A DNA stretch of 5,964 nucleotides, taken from the NCBI GenBank assembly GCA_018262875.1, contig JADFDL010000110.1:1-5964 (forward strand). The letters are read 5' to 3'. Positions within the stretch are counted from its first letter, which is position 1. Each line of letters begins with the position of its first letter. The stretch is from Rhodocyclaceae bacterium. GTDB lineage: Bacteria; Pseudomonadota; Gammaproteobacteria; Burkholderiales; Rhodocyclaceae. Shown here piece after piece: positions 1 through 5,138 of the stretch. The position numbers and the translations under genes were made by a program. Below the pieces are notes generated by a model, which worked only from the letters and a program-made list of their open reading frames with translations, was not told the DNA's origin and searched no databases.

Positions 1-780
1 CAGCCGGACGGCCAGATCAAGTTCGACACGGTCGGCCCGCCGGCGCCGGGCGTCGAGGTGAAGATCGCCGACAGCGGCGAAGTGATGGTGCGCGGCGCGG
101 TGCTGCTCAAGGAGTACTACAAGCGCCCCGAAGACACGGCCGAAGTGATCGATGCCCAGGGCTACTTCCACACCGGCGATGCCGGCTTCTTCGACGAGGA
201 CGGCCACCTGAAGATCATCGACCGCGCCAAGGATGTCGGCAAGCTCGCCAACGGCGCCATGTTCGCGCCCAACTACATCGAGAACAAGCTGAAGTTCTTC
301 TCGCACATCAAGGAGGCGGTGGCCTTCGGCGACGGCAAGGACGAAGTCTGCGCCTTCATCAACATCGACATGGGCGCGGTCGGCAACTGGGCCGAGCGGC
401 GCAACATCGCCTATTCGGGCTACACCGACCTGGCGCAAAAGGAGGAGGTGTACGGCCTCATCCGCGATTGCGTCGAGCAGGCCAACGCCGATCTGGCGCA
501 CGACGCCATGCTGAGCGCCTCGCAGGTGCATCGCTTCCTCATCCTGCACAAGGAGCTCGACCCGGATGACGACGAACTGACGCGCACGCGGAAGGTGCGG
601 CGTGGTTTCATCGCGCAAAAATACGCCGTGCTGATCGAGGCCCTGTATTCGGGCAAGGCCTCGCAGTTCATCGAGACCGAGGTCAAGTTCGAAGACGGCC
701 GCAGGGGCAGGGTCAGCGCCGATCTGCGCATCGTGGAAGCCAAGACCTGCCTGCCGCAGGCGGCAAAGAAGGCGGCGTGA
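1..780 (+). CDS. AMP-forming acyl-CoA synthetase (long-chain FAA1-like), C-terminal part, 5' end outside window
   Basis: This is the C-terminal 259 residues of an ANL-superfamily acyl-CoA ligase, which activates a carboxylic acid to an acyl-AMP and then to the CoA thioester in the cytoplasm. The frame is open from base 1, so the gene starts upstream; the GTG at 58 is internal. Visible motifs, numbered from the first codon: TVGPPAPGVEV (10-20), GEVMVRG (26-32), YFHTGD (55-60, whose Asp normally contacts the AMP ribose), KIIDRAKD (71-78, hinge and Arg), and LTRTRKVRR (193-201) with Lys198 in the place of the adenylation lysine. Compared with typical FAA1 enzymes of about 600-650 residues, the N-terminal half with the Thr/Ser/Gly-rich ATP loop is missing because of the window edge. 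The hinge is followed by VGKLANGAMFAPNYIE instead of the usual Gly-rich sequence. The stop overlaps the likely ribosome site of the next gene, so they are probably co-transcribed. The fatty or aromatic acid substrate is unknown. Confidence 0.93.
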   Translation, partial: QPDGQIKFDTVGPPAPGVEVKIADSGEVMVRGAVLLKEYYKRPEDTAEVIDAQGYFHTGDAGFFDEDGHLKIIDRAKDVGKLANGAMFAPNYIENKLKFFSHIKEAVAFGDGKDEVCAFINIDMGAVGNWAERRNIAYSGYTDLAQKEEVYGLIRDCVEQANADLAHDAMLSASQVHRFLILHKELDPDDDELTRTRKVRRGFIAQKYAVLIEALYSGKASQFIETEVKFEDGRRGRVSADLRIVEAKTCLPQAAKKAA

Positions 781-782
781 GG
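779..782 (+). promoter_or_regulatory. Shine-Dalgarno for livG overlapping the upstream stop codon
   Basis: GAGG lies 10 nt before the ATG at 793, and its first two bases are the last two of the TGA that ends the acyl-CoA synthetase. This supports the ATG at 793 as the start and suggests translational coupling between the two genes. The coupling is inferred. Confidence 0.5.
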
Positions 783-792
783 TAGAGACAGC

Positions 793-1581
793 ATGAGCAA
801 CGGCAGACAAATCGGCGAGGTCATCCTCGACCTGCAGAACATCTCGCTGCGCTTCGGTGGCGTCAAGGCATTGACCGATATTTCGTTCGACGTGCGTGAG
901 CATGAGATCCGCGCCATCATCGGCCCGAACGGCGCCGGCAAGAGCTCGATGCTCAACGTCATCAACGGCGTGTACCGGCCGCAGGAGGGCACCATCGTCT
1001 TCCGCGGCAAGAAGCGCCACGACATGGACACCCACGAGGCGGCCGAGGCCGGCTTCGCGCGCACTTTCCAGAACATCGCCCTGTTCAAGGGCATGAGCGT
1101 GCTCGACAACCTGATGACCGGCCGCAACCTGAAGATGAAATCCAACTTCCTGCTGCAGGCGCTCTACTGGGGGCCGGCGCAGCGCGAGGAACTGGCGCAT
1201 CGCAGGAAGGTCGAGGAGGTCATCGATTTCCTCGAGATCGAGCACATCCGCAAGACGCCGGTGGGCCGCCTGCCCTATGGCCTGCAGAAGCGCGTCGAGC
1301 TGGGCCGTGCGCTGGCCGCCGAGCCGAAGGTTCTCCTGCTCGACGAGCCGATGGCCGGCATGAACGTCGAGGAAAAACAGGACATGTGCCGCTTCGTGCT
1401 CGACGTGAACGACCACTTCGGCACGACCATCGTGCTGATCGAGCACGACATGGCCGTAGTGATGGACATTTCGGATCGCGTGGTGGTGCTCGACTACGGC
1501 AAGAAGATTGCCGACGGCACGCCGGACGAGGTCCGCAACAACGAAGACGTGATCAAGGCCTACCTCGGTGTGGCGCATTGA
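793..1581 (+). CDS. livG: LivG-type ABC transporter ATP-binding protein
   Basis: This 262-residue protein is one of the two cytoplasmic ATPases of a branched-chain amino acid type (HAAT) importer and powers the LivH/LivM permease pair. Motifs in order: an A-loop region with SLRFGGVKAL (18-27), Walker A GPNGAGKS (44-51), Q-loop Gln93 in ARTFQN, C-loop LPYGLQKR (160-167), Walker B VLLLDEP (180-186) with Glu185, and H-loop His218 in IEHDM. The C-terminus ends in the family-like IKAYLG. Length is close to E. coli LivG (about 255). The C-loop departs from LSGGQ (Pro for Ser, Leu for the first Gln), which as I recall is common among betaproteobacterial LivG-like proteins. The gene starts 12 nt after the acyl-CoA synthetase stop. 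It is separated from livH by a repeat-filled gap. The LivG name reflects family and position; the transported substrate need not be an amino acid. Confidence 0.95.
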   Translation: MSNGRQIGEVILDLQNISLRFGGVKALTDISFDVREHEIRAIIGPNGAGKSSMLNVINGVYRPQEGTIVFRGKKRHDMDTHEAAEAGFARTFQNIALFKGMSVLDNLMTGRNLKMKSNFLLQALYWGPAQREELAHRRKVEEVIDFLEIEHIRKTPVGRLPYGLQKRVELGRALAAEPKVLLLDEPMAGMNVEEKQDMCRFVLDVNDHFGTTIVLIEHDMAVVMDISDRVVVLDYGKKIADGTPDEVRNNEDVIKAYLGVAH

Positions 1582-1591
1582 GCAGCGGGAT

Positions 1592-1648
1592 GTAGGTCGG
1601 CCTTCAGGCCGACAGCGGCGGTCGGTGTCGGCCTGAAGGCCGACCTAC
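1592..1648. repeat. REPIN-like pair of inverted REP palindromes between livG and livH
   Basis: Two copies of a REP-like unit face each other. The left unit (1592-1613) is a GTAG head followed by the palindrome GTCGGCCT-TC-AGGCCGAC. The right unit (1627-1648) is its exact reverse complement and ends in CTAC. With one further pair (A1614/T1626) the arms are 23 bp and perfect, around an 11-nt spacer (1615-1625). A GTAG tetranucleotide followed by a short palindrome, in inverted pairs, is the known architecture of REP/REPIN elements mobilised in trans by RAYT (REP-associated tyrosine) transposases. No T-run follows, so it does not look like an intrinsic terminator. In the mRNA each unit could fold alone or the pair could form one long hairpin. 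The right arm ends immediately before the GGGAG that may serve livH. No RAYT gene is in the window, and genome-wide repetition is inferred, not seen. Confidence 0.82.
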
Positions 1649-1660
1649 GGGAGCTAGGGA
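1649..1660 (+). promoter_or_regulatory. Candidate ribosome binding region of livH abutting the REP hairpin
   Basis: Two purine-rich stretches precede the ATG at 1663: GGGAG (1649-1653, 9 nt spacing) and AGGGA (1656-1660, 2 nt spacing). The first has the better spacing and begins directly after the right REP arm, so folding of that arm could affect ribosome access. This is inference from position only. Confidence 0.45.
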
Positions 1661-1662
1661 AA

Positions 1663-2586
1663 ATGCAATTCTTTTTCGAGGTACTGATCGGCGGTTTGCT
1701 CAGCGGCGTGATGTATTCGCTGGTTGCGCTGGGTTTCGTGCTGATCTACAAGGCGTCCGGCGTCTTCAACTTCGCCCAGGGCGCCATGGTGTTCTTCGCC
1801 GCGCTGACCTTTGTCGGCATCACGGAAATGGGCGTGCCCTTCGGTTTTGCGCTGATCCTCGCCCTCGGCGCGATGATTTTGCTGGCCATCGCAACCGAGC
1901 GCGTGGTGCTGCGGCCGCTGGTCAACCAGCCGCAGATCACCCTGTTCATGGCCACCATCGGCCTCACCTTCCTGGTCGAAGGCCTCGCCCAGGGCATGTG
2001 GGGCGCCAGCGTGCGCGGCCTGGAAATCCCCGGCATCCAGGACGAACCGATCGAGTGGATGATGGAGAACACCGGCATCGGCGTTTCCAAGTTCGACCTG
2101 TTCGCCGCCGGGGTCTCGGCCGTCCTGGTGGTCGTGCTGGCCATCTTCTTCAACAAGACGCGTGTCGGCCGCGCGCTGCGCGCCGTGGCGGACGACCATC
2201 AGGCGGCGCTGGCCATCGGCATTCCGCTGCAGGATATCTGGCGCATCGTCTGGGCCGTCGCCGGCCTGGTCGCGCTGGTGGCGGGCGTTATGTGGGGCGC
2301 GCGCAACGGCGTCCAGTTCGCCCTGACCTTCGTCGCCCTCAAGGCGCTGCCGGTGCTGATCATCGGCGGGTTTACCTCGATCCCGGGGGCAATCGTCGGC
2401 GGGCTGATCATCGGCGCCAGCGAAAAACTGGGCGAAATCTACATCCCGCCCTTCGTGCAGAGCACCTTTGGAATCGAGACCAGCCTGGGCGGTATCGAGG
2501 GCTGGTTCCCGTATGTGATGGCGCTTATCTTTCTTCTCGTCCGGCCGGAAGGCCTGTTCGGCGAGAAGCATATCGACAGGGTGTGA
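1663..2586 (+). CDS. livH: LivH-type ABC transporter permease
   Basis: This 307-residue inner-membrane permease matches E. coli LivH in length (308) and is expected to pair with the LivM-type protein to form the translocation path. It has about eight hydrophobic segments, roughly at residues 5-29, 38-54, 57-79, 92-112, 145-163, 194-213, 224-252 and 280-294. Family hallmarks are GVMYSLVALGFVLIYKASG near the N-terminus, FNFAQGAM (35-42), the cytoplasmic coupling loop GRALRAVADD...AALAIGI (169-187), which contacts an ATPase, LIIGGFTSIPGAIVGG (232-247), and the C-terminal RPEGLFG (294-300). The start at ATG 1663 gives the full conserved N-terminus. The stop lies 6 nt before livM, so the two permeases are probably made together. 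There is no sign of damage. Confidence 0.95.
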   Translation: MQFFFEVLIGGLLSGVMYSLVALGFVLIYKASGVFNFAQGAMVFFAALTFVGITEMGVPFGFALILALGAMILLAIATERVVLRPLVNQPQITLFMATIGLTFLVEGLAQGMWGASVRGLEIPGIQDEPIEWMMENTGIGVSKFDLFAAGVSAVLVVVLAIFFNKTRVGRALRAVADDHQAALAIGIPLQDIWRIVWAVAGLVALVAGVMWGARNGVQFALTFVALKALPVLIIGGFTSIPGAIVGGLIIGASEKLGEIYIPPFVQSTFGIETSLGGIEGWFPYVMALIFLLVRPEGLFGEKHIDRV

Positions 2587-2592
2587 CCGACG

Positions 2593-3657
2593 ATGCTTTA
2601 CCGTGAAGCAGGCCAGTTCAAGGCCAGTTACAAGGAAGACCAGCAGATATTTCCGATCCGGCAGGATCGCATCGCAATCGCGCTGATCCTCGCTTTCTTC
2701 TATCTGGGGGTGCCGTATTTCGCCAGCCAGTACTGGCTGCAGGGCATCATGATCCCGGTGCTGATCTTTTCGCTGGCGGCAATCGGCCTGAATATCCTCA
2801 CCGGCTATGCCGGCCAGCTCTCGCTCGGTTCGGCCGCCTTCATGGCAGTGGGCGCCTTCGCCGCCTACAATTTCGTGCTGCGCGTACCCGGCATGCCGAT
2901 CTTGGTGGCCTTCGTCCTGGCCGGCCTGTGTGCGGCGGCAGTGGGCATGGTGTTCGGTTTGCCGAGCCTGCGCATCAAGGGTTTCTACCTCGCGGTGGCG
3001 ACATTGGCGGCGCAATTTTTCATCGTCTGGGCGCTGACCAAGTTTCCCTGGTTCTCCAACCACAGCTCGTCGGGCGTCATCACGGCGCAGAAGGTCGTGA
3101 TTCTTGGCTATGTCTTCGAGACACCCGAGGCCAAGTACCTGCTGACGCTGGGCGTCGTCACCGTTCTGGCGCTGCTGGCGAAAAACATGGTACGCAGCAG
3201 CATCGGCCGCTCCTGGATGGCCATCCGCGACATGGACGTTGCGGCCGAGGTGATCGGCATCCGGCCGATGCACACCAAGCTGATGGCCTTTGCGGTGAGT
3301 TCCTTCTACTGCGGCGTGGCCGGAGCGTTGTATGCCTATACCTACCTTGGCACGGTGGAGCCCGAAGGTTTTAACCTGGACTTGTCCTTCAGGATTCTCT
3401 TCATGGTCATCATCGGCGGCGTCGGCAGCATCATGGGCTCTTTCCTCGGGGCGGCCTTCATCGTGCTGTTGCCGATCTTTCTGAACATTTCCATGCACAT
3501 GCTGGGCGACTGGGTGCCGCAGGGGCTGGCCTCGAATCTGGAGCTGATCGTCTTTGGCGGCCTCATCATTTTCTTCCTGATCGTCGAACCGCACGGGCTC
3601 GCGCGCCTGTGGCAGATCGGCAAGGAAAAGCTGCGCCTGTGGCCATTCCCGCACTAG
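2593..3657 (+). CDS. livM: LivM-type ABC transporter permease
   Basis: This 354-residue inner-membrane protein is the second permease of the importer. A polar N-terminus of about 25 residues (MLYREAGQFKASYKED...) precedes the first of roughly eight to nine membrane segments. Family hallmarks are GLNILTGYAGQLSLG (65-79), the stretch LRIKGFYLAVATLA (126-139), the cytoplasmic coupling loop SIGRSWMAIRDMDVAAEVIG (203-222), IIGGVGSIMGSFLGAAF (273-289), and the C-terminal IVEPHGLARLW (330-340), which corresponds to the usual 'EPxGLxxxW' end. It begins 6 nt after livH, with only a modest AGGG (2578-2581) upstream, so its translation may depend on coupling to livH. Family members are usually 300-430 residues, so the length is normal. 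A 64-nt gap separates it from the binding-protein gene. Confidence 0.94.
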   Translation: MLYREAGQFKASYKEDQQIFPIRQDRIAIALILAFFYLGVPYFASQYWLQGIMIPVLIFSLAAIGLNILTGYAGQLSLGSAAFMAVGAFAAYNFVLRVPGMPILVAFVLAGLCAAAVGMVFGLPSLRIKGFYLAVATLAAQFFIVWALTKFPWFSNHSSSGVITAQKVVILGYVFETPEAKYLLTLGVVTVLALLAKNMVRSSIGRSWMAIRDMDVAAEVIGIRPMHTKLMAFAVSSFYCGVAGALYAYTYLGTVEPEGFNLDLSFRILFMVIIGGVGSIMGSFLGAAFIVLLPIFLNISMHMLGDWVPQGLASNLELIVFGGLIIFFLIVEPHGLARLWQIGKEKLRLWPFPH

Positions 3658-3705
3658 AATGGATTTGTTGCACACCCTGTCGGTATCGTTTCACGTAGCG
3701 CTAAC

Positions 3706-3715
3706 AAAGAGGAGA
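3706..3715 (+). promoter_or_regulatory. Strong Shine-Dalgarno that fixes the start of the binding protein
   Basis: AAAGAGGAGA contains AGGAG (3710-3714) 7 nt before the ATG at 3722, the best ribosome site in the window. It shows that translation starts at 3722, where the encoded protein begins with a typical signal peptide. The in-frame ATG at 3659 lies one base past the livM stop and would put 21 non-conserved residues before the signal peptide. A strong site fits the usual excess of binding protein over membrane subunits. Confidence 0.8.
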
Positions 3716-3721
3716 CAAAGC

Positions 3722-5044
3722 ATGAAAATGAAAAAATCGGCCCTGATCGGTTTCGCGGTTGCGGCGGCACTCGGGGCGTCCGTCGTGCAGGCGGCGGATC
3801 AGTACATCGGCCTGCCCAGCTACCGCGTCGGCCCCTACGCCGCCGGCGGCACCGGCATCTATGGCGGCATGATCGACTACTTCCAGTTGATCAACGAGCG
3901 TGACGGCGGCATCAACGGCGTCAAGCTGACCTGGGACGAGTGCGAGACCGAGTACAACAATGCCCGCGGCGTCGAGTGCTATGAACGGCAGAAGAAGAAC
4001 GGCCCGACCGGCAACACCGTGGTGCATCCGTTGTCCACCGGCATCACCTACTCGCTGATCGACAAGGTCGCCGTCGATAAGATACCGATCATTTCCATCG
4101 GCTATGGCCGCACCGACGCCACCGACGGGCGCTATTTCCCCTACGTCTTCCCGCTGATCACCAACTACTGGTCGCAGAGCACCGCCAAGATCAAGTTCAT
4201 CGGCATGAAGGAAGGCGGGATGGACAAGCTGAAGGGCAAGAAAATCGTGAACATCTACCACGATTCCGCCTACGGCAAGGAAACCATTCCGGTGCTTGAC
4301 GCGCAGGCGAAGAAGTACGGCTTTACCGTCAAGCACATCCCGGTGGCCCATCCCGGCAACGAACAGCAGTCGCAGTGGCTGCAGGTGCGCCAGGAAAAGC
4401 CTGACTGGGTCATCCTGCGAGGCTGGGGCGTAATGAGCGCCGTCGCCATCAAGGCCGCTGCCAAGGTCGGCTTCCCGCGCGAGAAGATGGTCGGGGTGTG
4501 GTGGTCCGGCGCCGAGGAGGACACCATCCCTGCCGGATCCGCCGCCAAGGGCTATATCGCCGCGGGCTTCAACGTCGCCGGCACCAATTACCCGGTCATG
4601 AAAGACATCCAGAAGTACGTGTACGCCAAAGGCAAGGGCAACATGGATGACAAGTCCCGCGTCGGCAGCATCTACCATAACCGCGGCGTGGTGCACGGCA
4701 TCATCACCGTCGAGGCCATCCGCAAGGCGCAGGAGAAATTCGGCAAGGGCAAGTCGATCACCGGCGAGCAGATGCGCTGGGGCATCGAGAACCTGAATAT
4801 CGACAATGCCATGCTGAAGAAGCTCGGCGCCGAGGGCTTCATGCCGGAACTCAAGATTTCCTGCATGGACCACGAGGGCTCCGGCAAGGTCAAGTTCCAA
4901 CAGTGGGACGGCAAGCAGTGGAAGGTCATCACCGACTGGATCGATGCCGACAAGAGCATTGTCCGCCCGATGATCGAAGAGTCCGCCGCCAAGTACGGCA
5001 AGGAGAAGAACATCGCTCCACGCGACTGCAGCAAGGAAAGCTGA
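3722..5044 (+). CDS. Periplasmic substrate-binding protein of a branched-chain amino acid type ABC importer (LivK-like)
   Basis: This 440-residue precursor is the secreted receptor of the importer, in the type I periplasmic binding fold (Peripla_BP_6 / LivJ-LivK group). A Sec signal peptide is clear: basic start MKMKK, hydrophobic core to about residue 20, and probable cleavage after VVQA (24), leaving mature ADQYIGLP. The first lobe has the family pattern GGTGIYGGMIDYFQLINERDGGI (residues 42-64, interrupted here only by small changes), and GKKIVNIYHDSAYGKE marks entry to the second lobe. Mature cysteines are C74, C86, C381 and C436; C74/C86 lie where LivJ/LivK carry an N-terminal disulfide. 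The protein is larger than E. coli LivK (about 370), as is usual for the aromatic- and fatty-acid-associated relatives. The neighbouring acyl-CoA ligase suggests a carboxylate ligand, but this is inferred. It sits between livM and livF, with a strong ribosome site upstream and a hairpin element downstream. Confidence 0.94.
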   Translation: MKMKKSALIGFAVAAALGASVVQAADQYIGLPSYRVGPYAAGGTGIYGGMIDYFQLINERDGGINGVKLTWDECETEYNNARGVECYERQKKNGPTGNTVVHPLSTGITYSLIDKVAVDKIPIISIGYGRTDATDGRYFPYVFPLITNYWSQSTAKIKFIGMKEGGMDKLKGKKIVNIYHDSAYGKETIPVLDAQAKKYGFTVKHIPVAHPGNEQQSQWLQVRQEKPDWVILRGWGVMSAVAIKAAAKVGFPREKMVGVWWSGAEEDTIPAGSAAKGYIAAGFNVAGTNYPVMKDIQKYVYAKGKGNMDDKSRVGSIYHNRGVVHGIITVEAIRKAQEKFGKGKSITGEQMRWGIENLNIDNAMLKKLGAEGFMPELKISCMDHEGSGKVKFQQWDGKQWKVITDWIDADKSIVRPMIEESAAKYGKEKNIAPRDCSKES

Positions 5045-5053
5045 CCTGAACCC

Positions 5054-5079
5054 GCCCTCTCCCGTTCGCGGGAGAGGGC
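5054..5079. repeat. Perfect 11-bp hairpin with TTCG loop, CCCTCTCCC-type palindromic repeat
   Basis: The arm GCCCTCTCCCG (5054-5064), loop TTCG (5065-5068) and arm CGGGAGAGGGC (5069-5079) form a perfect stem starting 10 nt after the stop of the binding-protein gene. From memory, CCCTCTCCC...GGGAGAGGG palindromes are frequent dispersed intergenic elements in beta- and gammaproteobacteria; copy number here is untested. Its right arm shares GGGC (5076-5079) with the next palindrome, so both cannot fold fully at once. Confidence 0.8.
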
Positions 5080-5113
5080 TGGGCTGAGGGCATGCCCTCA
5101 GCCCAGCCCTTTT
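5075..5113 (+). terminator. 36-bp perfect palindrome followed by TTTT: possible terminator, attenuator or mRNA-stabilising hairpin
   Basis: GGGCTGGGCTGAGGGCA (5076-5092) is followed without spacer by its exact reverse complement (5093-5109), and A5075/T5110 extend the arms to 18 bp. The T-run at 5110-5113 has only four T and is then broken by GCGG, so it is a weak intrinsic terminator at best. It lies between the binding-protein gene and livF, where partial termination or 3'-end protection would lower livF relative to the binding protein. Together with the preceding hairpin it may be one composite dispersed repeat. Confidence 0.6.
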
Positions 5114-5138
5114 GCGGACGAACCCGACTGGAACCGCC

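Noticed and set aside
1592..1648. The livG/livH inverted repeat as an intrinsic terminator
   Set aside because: No U-tract follows either arm. The downstream bases are GGGAGCTAGGG, and the operon clearly continues with the permeases.
1592..1648. CRISPR repeats or insertion-sequence ends
   Set aside because: There are only two units, in inverted orientation and 13 nt apart, with no spacers, no transposase and no visible target duplication.
3660..3672. Possible sigma-54 promoter (TGG...TTGCA) in the livM/binding protein gap
   Set aside because: The GG and GC elements are separated by 7 nt instead of the required 10, and the first element does not match TGGCAC. No well-spaced sigma-70 boxes were found in this gap either: TTGTTG and TATCGT are only 13 nt apart.
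1654..3675. A 673-codon open frame on the minus strand opposite livH and livM
   Set aside because: It is antisense to two well-supported permeases. Its product is dominated by Asp, His, Gln, Gly and Arg with no recognisable domain, as expected when a GC-rich membrane-protein gene is read on the opposite strand.
3659..3721. An upstream in-frame ATG (3659) as the start of the binding protein
   Set aside because: It lacks a ribosome site, follows the livM stop by one base and would bury the signal peptide 21 residues inside the protein, whereas ATG 3722 has AGGAG at 7 nt spacing.
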